Source of the DNA: Anisakis pegreffii
Taxonomy: Eukaryota > Nematoda > Chromadorea > Rhabditida > Anisakidae
Length of the DNA stretch: 64,000 nucleotides
Assembly (NCBI GenBank): GCA_035041965.1
Contig: JAPYMA010002155.1
Span: 44,088-108,087 of the forward strand
Reading direction: 5' to 3'
Shown: in pieces, positions 12,701-24,319 of the stretch
How the letters are laid out: every line of letters starts with the position of its first letter
Position numbering within the stretch: position 1 is the stretch's first letter
Notes under the pieces: generated by a model
The model's database searches: none
Told to the model about the DNA's origin: nothing
What the model saw: only the letters and a program-made list of their open reading frames with translations
Position numbers and translations under genes: made by a program

Positions 12701-15700
12701 GTACAGAATATACACCAAATGAGGGCCGGTAGCGAGTGGTTTCAGAATGACGTAGTAGGTACCGGGCGCATCACCCTTCTCCACTGAGCATTCGATGTCA
12801 CGCTCCCGCATCGGTACAACACTCAACGCACCTGGACCCGCTCCACTCACGTCAATCGCAAATCTCTTCGGCTCTCCAGCAGCCCATTTTTGCTCAGTCG
12901 TCGCCATTTCTAAGTTCAGTTCATTCATTAACATTTCAAATATATACTGAAACGAAACAATTGGTGAGTGACAATACCTTTCATTAGACATTTACTGGCA
13001 TCACCAACAGGCACACAGTAAATGCGGTAAGCGGTGCGCGAGATTGGTTTATCGTTGATGAATATGAGCACTTCGTAAACGCCCGCTAGATCTGGTGTGA
13101 ACGACAGCTCGTAGATATTCGCTTGACCAGTCGCAATTATCGTTGACTTTCGTAATTTACCGTCTGGACCTGTCACTTTGGCTGATAATTTATCGGGTTT
13201 ACCCGCTTCACTGACATCAATCACGAACGTGGCTGGTAGTGAGGCACGTGACTCAGATGGAAATTCACCACCCGACTGGTCCTTCAACTTTACAAGGCTC
13301 GCATCGAACGCTGGTGTCAGTGTTACGTTGAATGGCCTGCAATATTCGAATCAATTCACATTTACCGCTTTGAAACACATTATCAGCTTCGTTCAAACAA
13401 ATCAACATTTTCTTTCAGCAGAATAAAACAATAAGCAATGCTAACGAACCTGCTCGAAATGGGCTCACCACCATAAAATACTTCGAGCGGTACCACATCA
13501 CCAGCTTTACCAGAAGTGGTGAACGTGCATCGATATCGCCTTGGTTCGACCTCCTCGATGATGGGCTGTTGCTGTCCAACTGGAAGACGTGCGTCAACTG
13601 GTAAAGCTGCCGTTTTTGTGGCATCGATAATGAACGAGCTCGGTTGACCGATACGCACCGATTCGTGAAAACCTTCGATTTGTATCTTCGAACTGTCACG
13701 ACGATAATCAGCGACTGTTGTGAACGGTGATCCTTAAATTGCGCTCTATTTAATTCCTTCTGATTCTCATTTTCTTCATCAACACCAAATGTATTGTTGA
13801 ACAGAGCTTGTCGCACACCGCTTTACGCCTTCATCTCGCATATCTTAGGCTGCATAAAATGCCGATTATTTAGAAGGCTGCATAAAATGCCGATTATTTA
13901 GAAGCAAAATGTACACAGTACTACTCCATTCTGGTGATTTCAGCCGTGAACCAAATTTTCACCTTGGACAGGCATATACGTACGTGTATTTTAACGTCAC
14001 ACTAGCACGGTAAATGTATAACATGAATGAATGAGAGAAGTGTCATACGATAAAGCGACAAAGTTTGATAGGGAATTGCATAAGTGAATGTACCAGGAAT
14101 GGGCTCTTTCTTCTCGCCATAAACAATGTTGATCTCGTAAAGACCTGGCGTCAATAGGACATACTCGACTGTGCATGAGCCATTCGAGTGATCGGTTACG
14201 TTCGTCTTACTTTCTGACGGTCCTTTGATTGACATTGCCAATGCGCCTTCACCTGCACCCTTTAACCGAGCGAATCTTTTCAGTTCGTCAACAACAAATC
14301 AGTGATGTTTGACTTGTGAACTTATTGAAACTACAAACTTGTGTGTCGATTCTAAATTTGGTGCGTTCGCCGACGATAGCTCGTTCAAGGCCTTCTCCAA
14401 CTGCGCGACATTTACTCGCATCTTGACCTTCAGAGACGATCGTTTTCGCTTCCTTCACCAGAACACCATCGAAGAAGATCGAAAACTTGGTTTCACCGAG
14501 CTTTTGCGCTGTCCATCCACCTCAAATAGTGCACTCATACCTAGTTTTGATTTGCGTTTGCTCTGCTGCTGATCACTGAATACGGCTAAACTGACCACAC
14601 TACAACGAAGCAAACAAAACAACGAACCTACGAAAACACCATCACTTTCGGGTGTCAAATTAAGCAGATACTTGCGTCCATCAGGATCTTCTGTGATCGC
14701 CTCAAGACCAGTGCTGTGCTGAACGGCTGAACCGGTGTTGATTCGAATTTCTTTGCGATGACCAATTAATACGTTTTCTGAAGTTAACTATCTAAGCATT
14801 CATTCAGTAAATGTTCACAACTCTCTTTCACTTACCTTTCAAAGGCAACTGAGAAACGCTTGTGAAGTGCCTATTCTAAAAGATAAAATCGAGTTTTCGT
14901 TTCAACAATACGCATCGTTCATTTTAATTCACCGCATTATTCATCTCGACTTCAGTTGAAAGGGAAAACGAAAAAAATTTCGGACCGCTTTCATTTCAGA
15001 ATAAAATCAACTCAGCTCTCAATCAAAATCACTCACGATTTCTCGCTCTTCTTATCAACCCATTGACGCAGACTGTGCTCATGTGGGCAAGATTAATGAG
15101 TGAAAATGCACTTTTATATGACATTCGATCCAAGTTAGTAGCTATAATTTAAATGTTTTGTTCGCATTCACATTTTTAATGAATCGCTTCTGAGCAGCAT
15201 CGAATCGGAGTAAACATGGTTTGACTGCCCTCATATGAGCACAGCCGGCCGGCATCAATGGATTAAGAAGTCTAGACGCGGGCAAACTTCTTGTGCAATT
15301 TTCAGTCATCGATTGCATTCCAAATCAATAAAAGAATGCCAAGAGCTATTCATAACTGAATTATCACAACCTAACTCACAATGAGACATTGCATTCATAG
15401 AATAACGTGACTTGTTTCAAATGGAGTGCAAACAAATTCAAAAAAATTGATACGAATTCATCATCAACTCTTGACAAACAAACAACCACAGCAACTGAAT
15501 TAAACTTCGCATACAAATGAACCGTATTTTTAAGCATGAATTTCTGCACTTATACACAGCCTTTGAAATGACCTTTCGAGAGGAAACCATTCGGAAAGAA
15601 ACGAATTCCTCATCGACTATTGGACATTATACACATCATGAGAGTACATTTCAAGTAATAACATAAAAATATCTCATGAATCACACGACCAAATGAACCG

Positions 15701-18700
15701 AATTAATAATACTTGCGCCATAATCAATAACAACTCGACAAAAAGTATCAGTATTACATACAAACAATGTACATTTTATATATAAAGCGAACTCTCAAAG
15801 CACAAAATAACAAAGTGTAATGATTTCCTCGGAACGCTACTCAGATACTGACATTTGCTAGCAGCAAATCAATGGCGAGCGAAAACGCAAAACGATATCA
15901 GTCCCGTTTAGCAGAGATAATGCTTTTGATAGGCTCAAGCGATGAACGTAAGCTCGATGTCAACGTCCTTTCATGTGATCTCTCGTAAAGTTTAACAGCG
16001 ATTGCTTGAAATGAAAAAACGAAACGCTTTTGTTTTGTCAAACGAAAGAACAGTTTTTGTTGAAAGGTTGAAAGCACTCATTCGCCTGATAACATTCACT
16101 AGTAATGGTAACCGAAAGAACTGATCCGAACAAGAGCCAATTGCGCGACTCCGGAATGCGATTACAACGAACAATTTTCGGATTATTCGGTCGAAATCTG
16201 ACGGACGGATTGATTCCATTTGCACAATGCAAACCTTCCGGAATTATTCAAAAAACAAAAGTTGAACGAAGTCTGCTTGCGCAACGAAGTCAAAACAAAG
16301 TTTAGTTACTGAATTCCGACCGAACATCGATATCACCTATTCAATTATGCTAATGAGTAATCAACAATAAAAGATATACGCTATCCACTATGAAAAATAC
16401 ATAACAAAAACACAATGACCGTAATAAAATAAATTATCGTCTCATAAATTCGAAATATTCCGCTTCATCTGATAAACCTCTCAGCTGATAGAATATTTCA
16501 ATTAGCTCAATTAATCGTAAAGATTTAATCGAGCGTTTCAACTGAACAACACGCTCATCGAGGCTCTAATCCATCGTCGATTTTTGATCGAGATAAATCG
16601 AAAATGTTGATCATTTTCTGATCGAATCAATGGATTTTTTTTTCAACAGAAACGGTCAACAGAAGCATTTACAAGAGATATCACAACGAATCATCAAGCA
16701 GCAGAATATTCAATGAACAATTGTCCTCTCATGCTAATAGTCACGAAACGAATGAGGAGTACGGTGACGGTGATGATGCCTCGAGGCGAGCGCAATGGTA
16801 TTACTACGTCGTAATCGCTCACGAACCGGCGGTTGTGCAATAATCTCAAAAGGACTTCCGGGCACATGACAATCATCGAACAACACTCGCAGATAATACC
16901 GACCGGGCACTGTCGGTTCAAAGAACACCGAGCAAGTGCCGTCGTGGTTGTCGTAGCAGTTTATCTCTGTTTTCGTCGGTCCATCCACATACAAGTCGAT
17001 ATTGCCGAAGCCGGCATGTTTCGCATCGATCATAACATGAGTGCATCGAGCGGCTCGTACAGTGCCCAAACCCGGTCCACTTACCACGACCAAATCGGCT
17101 GGTGCTGACCCTCGTTCAACAGATCCGTTCTTCTCTGGCACATCCTTTTCAGTTCCATTCGTCGCTGCTATTATTCCATTTGGTGTTTTCTGATCACTTT
17201 TCGGTGACGATTTCAACTGTGATTGGGATACGGGTGAAGGTGCTTCAGAATGCAACGTGAATGGCGAGCGATGTATTTGTTGATGTTGATAAGTGACTTC
17301 AATCGTGTAATCACCAGTTTCAATCGGTATGAATCGAACTCGCAGTCCATTTTGAGTTGATTCAATGAGTGCTTCAATGATATGTCCTGCTGGATCTCGT
17401 ATCAAAACCCGAGTATTTTTACCATCAAATGTGACTATTCGGAATTCTTTTTCACTGTTCATTGTTATTATTGCTGAAATCATTTGTGTGAATGTATAGA
17501 ATGTGTATTTGTATCTCTGAGCAATCCACCATTATACCAGGATGATAATCGTCCTTTTCATTATCCTCATACGTGCGATTAGTGGTGTACATCACAAAGC
17601 GATTTGCAAATTTCATGACCGATCGGTTAACAACTAATCACATTCTTTTAGCACTGCATTATGAATGTTCAACTATGATTAAATGCGCATCGCCGTGTTG
17701 TACGATAGCCGTCGACTTCCTTTAAATTTGCGGGTTTTTCTTTTTTCGAAAGATCTAAATTTTTGTGTCTTTGAAAAGTTATGTTCAAGATTAACGAATG
17801 AAGAGGCATGCATAATGATAATAACGAAAATGTTTCGAAAAGTCTCACGGCGAGATTTACAAGAAGAAATTTCAGATTTCCACAGTGAGTGTTCTGATGC
17901 AATGCTTTTAACCAGAGTCTTCTACTTTCCACAAAATTCAATGCCAGCCAGCCTTCTAAACTTCAAACAAACAGCTATTACCTGCAACGATCTCGTTGAA
18001 CTGATAGTTTTTCTACACAAAATTGAATGGATGAAGAACTATCGTACAACGTTTGCGTATGCTTCCAAAAAATGCTGTTAATAAACGAAGAATACGAAAA
18101 CGACAAAATAAATGAATAATACAAACGCGATGCACCACCAAATAAGTGCACACATAATCATTTATCAATCAGATAAAAACACCCGCATTGCAGGAAACCA
18201 TCAACACAAAAAAGCGATGTTAGCGTTGGATATGAGATGAGAATTAAACAACAACGAAAACCAAAAACCAATCGCACAAACTCAATCAACGACCGTTCCA
18301 ATGTGCGATTCACCCAAAAATATCATCTGCATGAATTGGAATGCATTCACTTGATATGATGTAAGATGAGAAAAACTAATCGAACATGGATTGAATAAAC
18401 GCGAAAGTTCACAAATAATGATCGACAGTTTCGTTTCGGATTTGACTGGAATAGCAAACCTTCGGTTGATGGCAATCTCAGATTGCAAACATCAGTTCAG
18501 TGAGCACAGAACGTTTGCACAGGATATAGAACTTAGGTACATGAATTATTAGAAGAGGGGACTGATGCAGGTGGCGACATTTATCAGGGAATAGATTAGC
18601 GGGCAGATTCTTGTCGCTGATGGGAAGTTCGAGGGAAAGTAAGCTGCTGATCCATGAAATGAACTGATAAGTAAGAACCCGACAAGGGTCAATTTGCGAA

Positions 18701-21700
18701 CAACTGAGGAGATTTGAATCTTGAAAAACTAGCACAGTTGAATGAGAACGCAAAATGACCGTGCAAAACAAAGATAAAACCAACCGAAATCAATCTGACA
18801 ATGGATGCAAAGAGTGCTATATTAAAGATTAATCTCCTTCAAATCCTTCCAAAAAATATTGCTCCAAACTAATGTACAAAATGAACACACAAAACCAAGC
18901 ATTGAAAAACAAACGAACATAAAAACCCAAAATAATATTAGGATCAGAATAACCAAAACAAACTCAAAAAACCAACATCACAGTGTTGTTTCCATAGTTA
19001 ATTGGTAAACTTCGTTAACTATTCTAATTATCAAAAGCGCAGTATTATTCAAATCGGGACGACGAATTCAACAATCGCAAAATGAGGTGTGCATAAACAG
19101 CAATCAAGATGCTCTTTCTTATCAGCTTATCACAAACAAATTTCTATTCTCGAGAGAGGTGCTCTAAGGGACTGAACTAAAACCGGTGTCATTGTTCAAT
19201 GCAATCAATCAACTGAATATGAGACTTTAACTCGCTTTTAGACAAAAGTGATCAACGTTCGGTTATCATTGTATGCATGCGTTAAATGGATCACTACAAA
19301 CACAAACACACTTATGCGCATCTACGAGTAGATATCAATCCTGGTTCCTATTCATAAAGCCTTAATCCCAACGTTTTTTGGCACTACATTTCGACTTACG
19401 CAAAAAAAAATGTTTTGGTGCATTCTTAATGTATTTATAAAGTGACCGGTAATGTAAGAAAAACAAACGAAAACATTCAAAGTGAATTGAAACGAACCGT
19501 TTTCGAGACCTTCAACACGTATTCCAGATATATCAACGTACGGTTTCACATTAATTTCCACCTTCGGAATTTCAACACCAGCGAACACTACGCGTAACTT
19601 AAAAGCATTGATTCGACTGTCGTTTCTTGATGAAGGCTGATAGAAGAAGCTAATGATATGAAATAACCTTGTAAGTGCCAGGTTTCGGTGGGGTATATTT
19701 AACGGTAAAGGATCCGTCATTGTTGTCCAAAACGTCCAAGTCCACGGCAGATCCGTCTCGATCAGTGAGCGACACGTCAATTTCACCAGATCCCGCACCC
19801 TTCGCATCAATAACAAAATGCGTCGGTTGTTCAGATCGCACCTCCGATCCCACACCCGGTCCATACACTCGAACCCGACTTAGATCCACAGCTTCGCGTA
19901 CTTTCACCTAAAAGCATCAAATCTCTCATTATCAAGCTGAACCCACTGCAGATGTCATTTGAATGATAACATTAACTACCATGAATGGAGATCCAGGAAC
20001 TGCAACACCACCAGCCGAAACATTCACGTAGTATCGACCGATGGAACTGGGGCGGAACGAGCACTCGTAGACACCCTTCTCTCGCTCGATCATACTCACC
20101 GGAATTTCTGCATAATTGCAGTCGAGCAGTTTCACTTTGGGGAACGCACCAACTGAAATGAATGATGCAATGACGAATCGTTTGCGATCATAGATAAAGT
20201 GATCAACTAACCACCCGCATCTGACGTATCAATGGTGAAAATGGCTTTATCGCCTTTGCTGAACACCGTACTCGAATCGACACCACTAACTCGCACCGCA
20301 GATGGCTTCAGACGTTCATTGGGAGCATCAATCATGACGACAAAAGGTGAATCTTTGATGTGTTCAGAATTCGATAGAACGTTCACCTCATAGACACCGG
20401 GTTCAACTGGCTTAAATTACGAATGATTCATTTGTTCATTATTGATTCGGATATCAGTTTCCATACAACAGCCCACAGCTTCGGTAGTCAATAAGCACAG
20501 ATCAATAACCACATCAAAAACAAACCATATATTGAACGACAGCGCAACCTCTGCCAACGTCCGTGCAAGTAATTTCTGTTTTACTTGGTCCTTCGATTGA
20601 GAAGCCTAAATTTTGCTGTTTGCTCCGGAATTATCCATTTTATTCAACAAAAAAAAACACGGTCAATAATAATCAAATACTTTCATTTGCACTCATTCCT
20701 GAGAGGCGATGGAATCCGAAATGTGACTAGAATTCCTCTGAAAATATTCCAAAAATGATCTCATCGATTCTACGATATAAGGTGAATACGTTTCTCAGAG
20801 CCGTGCTGGACTGAAATCGAATGCAAACATATGCAGCACCTAAGCCGTCCGTTTCACCGTTCGTGTCCACGTAGAAGATGCCCGGTAACTTGGCGACACC
20901 TCCCTCAAGACCTGGACCGAAGGCACGTATTAACGAGTTAGTAACCGGACCAACTTGAACCTGAAAATATCAAATAAAACATTCTCGATCAGTCGCACTC
21001 TTCCAATATCGTTTCTTTCAAAACAAACAACAAAAAAACAACCAATTTCTGAAGATTCCACAATGAAACCCTAAAGCAACTTTCTACAAACAACGAACAG
21101 AAATGACTGAAATGCGCACACAGAAGTGGAGATCATGTTGCAATATTTACAAAATTTGTAGTGAATGACTGCAGAACCGTGGTAATCATCTGCAACAGGG
21201 AGGGAACCAACCATTTACTTTTCACCAAGAGAATGAGTTAGTTACGTTTCATAATAATAATAATGTCTACCCAATCAGCAGCCTACTATTGTAATCTATA
21301 TCTCTCTGTATTGCAATGAAGCAAAATTGAGGATAATCATAAGTACTTCTATCTATCTCTATGTGGATAGATGAATGTGCTCGTGCCTGTCATAGTTTTT
21401 ATTGTTACCGTTACCGTTATTGCTGCTGCTGCTGCATTTAATGATGAAATAGTGAACGATCTATGACATATTCAATAATTACCACCCAATCAAAATCATT
21501 ATGCACGAATGCATGATCGATTCACTCTCATTCAACTCTACATTAGTGTTTAATTGCATCGAATATGAAAGCAGACTACTACTATCGTCACAATTACGAC
21601 ACTCAACATTACAACAAGCAAGCATTCAACTGGAAATTTGCAATCAAAAATGACGGAACGATTAAAATTCAATTTTTGTACATTTGCAAATATTTCTGAA

Positions 21701-24319
21701 AAATAAATATTCATTAAGTGCAGTTAAATACTGCGTAAACAGCAGCTTTGATCTGAAAGAAGAGGATATCGGATAAATCATTAAGAAGCAGTTGATACGA
21801 GAAGAGAGTACCTTATAAGGACTCTTCGCAATATGTTTATTATCAGATTTTAGCTCGAGTTCATGTGTTCCTGGACTTTGCGGCTTGTAAATAAATACTT
21901 GACGACGTTTTGTCTGATCGAACCTCTCATCGACCGGTAATAAACGACCAGCTGAAAGCATTTTTTTGGGGTATCGTCTGAATGGAACTCGGTGGGAATG
22001 ATCAGTTCTGAGCATGGTTTCAAATCGATAGACTCACTCGGATCACGCAAATTAATGCTGACACGATCGCTGGCTTCAGGATCTAAATCGACGAACAAAA
22101 TGACTTCGTCTCCAACTCGAACGCCTTCTGATGCGATACCACGTCCCCAAACTCGGAATTTCGATGGCGCAGTGACATTTAGTGGGAATGGACTACCACT
22201 GATATGTCTCTTCTTTTGGAATACATTCACTGAATGTACTCCCGGAATCACTGGCGTGAAATCACTCAAGTAGTCCGAGCCTTCGCGGGTCAACGGCAAC
22301 GCCATTTCATTCCCTTTCGGATCAACAATAACCAGCTGTAAATGAAAATTCTCTGTGATATGCTGACGCCTAATCAGACACAACCACAGCTCAAAACATA
22401 TCTGTTGTTTGCTTCGGAAAGGAACGAAGATAATCGCCAACTCACTTCGATGATTCCTTCGGCGGCATTTGTAATATGGAAATTAGACTTTTTACCAACG
22501 CGAGCGTTACTCTCATAGTCAAGCTGAGCACTTTCGATCGCATTCACTCGCTCAACATTCAGGTTTGATATTTCACCCGAATTAGAATCACGAATAGAGA
22601 CCAGTACCTAGTAAGAAATATTGATAATTAACGCTATCATGTTCGATTCGAAGAAAGTCATGCGCATACCTCATGTTCGCCTTTGGTGTGAGGCTTGTAG
22701 ATAACCTCGTAGATGGTTGATGTTTGTTTGCGTAGTTCGGTATGAACCGGTGTTTCGCTTGGTCCTTTGATGGTCACTCTTGGCTCGAGGACAGCATTGA
22801 GTGTATGAATGGTGAATGACGAGGTGGCGTTTATGATTGGATTTGCATCCAAATCAACAATTCGACCCGGTGCGGGCTTATAACGAGCCTGAGGGAACTG
22901 AGCCAAATACGTCATTACACTCTTCTCATCAACCGTTGGATCGATCAATTCTTCAGGTGTGATCAACTACAAATCCATTTTTTCAAGGAAATTCCCGCTA
23001 AGATATTGAAATGAGGCCGTAAAAATAAGTACTGATAACGAGATTAATCATTTCTGCTTGATTACAACGGAATAAGTGAACGATCACTAATGATGGAAAA
23101 AGTAATATAAAAATGGAATTTGACTAATTCAACGATAAGATGCATAAACACAATTGTACTAACGGGAGCAACATCGAGATATTCATCTGCTAGATGCATA
23201 GCTGTTTTTGTGGACTGCAGTGCTTCTGATGGGATCCAGTCACGCCAGCCGATATGAAGCTCAGGTGCACATGAGTCGACCTGTAAAAATATTGCATTTG
23301 ATGTCTAACGGCAGACTTTCTAAAGAGCAATTCATACGTGGACAATCACAACACTAACCAATGCACCCAGTAGCACACCATCGTTCCAATCTGAAGTGAA
23401 ATTATTGAGTGGTAGACCAGGCGGCAATTTAGCTTTGATCCACATCATCAGTTTCTGCTTTGGTGTTCGTTCTGGCTGTTGTTCTGCTAGACGTTCTTGG
23501 TTTGGATCATATGGCAAGTCCCATTCAGCTTTCGATATTGAATAATGAAGAATCAACGTCCACACCAAACCCAGAATTAGTTTCAGATTCTTATCCACTA
23601 TTGCCGAACTGTCTGCAAATAGAAAACATCAATCGAAAATTGTTCGTGTTCAATTCTCTTCAAACAAACACCTTCGGAAGATTCGAAGCGTTAAAAACGA
23701 ACAATGAAAAGAATGTTGTACGTACCGATACTAACGATTTTGATGTGCTCCTCATTCTCCAAGAAATTCAATGCAAGTGAAATATTTTCAAGTTTCTGTG
23801 ATCGGAATGTAACACGTTTATTGAAACGACCTAACGATTTACCCGACAATACTTCAACCAATCGAATCAACTTCAAACCCTCTTCAAAGTCTGTCTCCTG
23901 AAATAAATCCGTTTAAACCGCGATGTGAACAAGTCGATAATCGAGCAAATAAATTATCGTGATTATTTGTTATCAGTTCAACTGACCAAATTGTCAACAG
24001 AGACATTCGCACATCTCAGGTGTTTATTCACCCATCGTGTGAAAGTATTCTGTTGAATTTTCTTCCATTCCGCATCCGGATGTAATCCAGCTGAGAGATA
24101 CTGCAAAATTCATCGTTTGCAATCGCCATTCGTTCGGTTGCATATTTCAAGAATCCTTTCGTAATATTTCAAGTTACATAACTGATCATACAGTTATGAC
24201 TGCAACTGAACCACTATAAAAATAAAAAAGTAACGAACATCACTAGACGGATCCTCGATCGCTGGGCTCAGCGACATGTCCTCTTTGAGATCGATCGCTC
24301 GTTCGTTGAGAAAATACTT
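3746..24319 (-). CDS. fln: filamin (actin-binding protein, 39 exons, 5' end incomplete)
   Basis: Filamins are cytoplasmic actin crosslinkers and mechanosensing scaffolds that dimerise through the last Ig repeat. I assembled 39 exons whose reading phases all agree, giving about 2465 residues. Order: two CH domains, about 22 filamin Ig repeats of roughly 95 residues (many carrying the SPF motif of the last strand), then TAG at 3746-3748. The final repeat ends like vertebrate repeat 24 (PCEEVIVRH, then [10 protein letters not shown]), so the dimerisation domain is present. Many donors read GTTCG. The first exon found (24239-24319) opens in frame without Met; an internal Met lies at 24277, and an upstream exon near 24490 is possible. 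Nematodes have fln-1 and fln-2. The intact C-terminal repeat suggests the fln-1 type, but I cannot settle this. Confidence 0.95.
6171..6280. repeat. imperfect ~40-bp tandem repeat
   Basis: Three diverged units share GTACACAGGRTAAARTGG followed by TTCATTGTGAAATTAAA-like text. They sit in the filamin intron between exons 6612-6833 and 4879-5121. Confidence 0.65.
10467..10497. repeat. 12-bp perfect hairpin
   Basis: AGTTGAGTGGCT (10467-10478) and its exact reverse complement (10486-10497) flank the 7-nt loop AAAGTTG. It lies inside the 2.6-kb filamin intron, 0.5 kb from a longer hairpin. Confidence 0.9.
11004..11057. repeat. 25-bp perfect hairpin
   Basis: A 25-nt arm (11004-11028) and its exact reverse complement (11033-11057) are separated by the 4-nt loop GTCA. 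The innermost part reads GATCCATTC-GTCA-GAATGGATC. It lies in the same filamin intron as the 12-bp hairpin. No coding or promoter role is visible. Confidence 0.93.
13847..13902. repeat. 28-bp perfect tandem duplication
   Basis: Two identical head-to-tail 28-nt units, each beginning AGGCTGCATAAAATGCCGAT, lie in the filamin intron between exons 14094-14259 and 13450-13732. Identity of the copies suggests a recent slippage event. Confidence 0.92.
14876..16826 (-). other. filamin intron with possible alternative end
   Basis: About 1.95 kb with no recognisable exon. If donor CCG|GTTCG at 16826 is skipped, the upstream exon extends 27 codons (His/Arg-rich) to TAG at 16734-16736. No other protein-like frame was found. 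Confidence 0.5.
16827..22607 (-). other. fln: filamin Ig repeats 1-8 and linker (N-terminal rod)
   Basis: Exons: 22446-22607, 22038-22335, 21812-21951, 20840-20960, 20526-20605, 20212-20410, 19980-20152, 19668-19907, 19498-19597 and 16827-17473. Repeats 1-3 are poorly conserved; repeats 4-8 show the usual GPG, AG and SPF signatures. An 86-nt intron (21952-22037) with donor GTGAGT and acceptor TTTCAG must be removed to restore RDPTGRLLP; reading through it gives a false frame. A serine/proline/lysine-rich linker of about 40 residues separates repeats 7 and 8 inside exon 16827-17473. If that exon is not spliced at 16826, it runs 27 codons to a stop at 16734. Confidence 0.85.
17474..19497. other. 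filamin intron (2.0 kb)
   Basis: Non-coding by phase: exon 19498-19597 ends one base into a codon and exon 17473 completes it. An unrecognised 132-codon frame with an ATG start runs on the opposite strand at 17683-18081. It shows no family similarity, so I do not call it a gene. Confidence 0.6.
22670..24319 (-). other. fln: filamin actin-binding domain (CH1 + CH2) exons
   Basis: Exons 24239-24319, 23987-24100, 23726-23897, 23359-23612, 23164-23280 and 22670-22966 encode the calponin-homology pair that binds F-actin. CH1 shows [17 protein letters not shown], then [17 protein letters not shown] and the near-invariant [20 protein letters not shown]2 shows [34 protein letters not shown], then ITPEELIDP and [10 protein letters not shown], which closes the domain. 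Spacing matches vertebrate and insect filamins with no insertion. Repeat 1 begins in the last of these exons and is divergent. Confidence 0.95.

Larger units (their letters stand above)
3746..14875 (-). other. fln: filamin Ig repeats 9-22, mid-rod linker and dimerisation repeat
   Basis: Exons: 14836-14875, 14628-14777, 14339-14520, 14094-14259, 13450-13732, 12978-13336, 12662-12909, 9799-10086, 9157-9600, 8954-9065, 8718-8824, 8434-8530, 8206-8358, 8015-8086, 7705-7947, 7392-7591, 7138-7236, 6612-6833, 4879-5121, 4622-4694, 4260-4345, 4025-4175 and 3746-3930. Exon 9799-10086 mostly encodes a 96-residue acidic, proline-rich stretch ([19 protein letters not shown]) before the strands of repeat 14, a likely flexible hinge. 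The last repeat is preceded by a short linker, as at hinge 2 in vertebrates. The junction 8015/7947 is the only phase-consistent choice I found but has a weak donor. Confidence 0.88.

Noticed and set aside
21952..22037. Apparent frameshift in filamin at a run of seven A/T
   Set aside because: A standard 86-nt intron (GTGAGT...TTTCAG) explains the frame change and restores the Ig repeat, so no sequencing error or pseudogene is needed.
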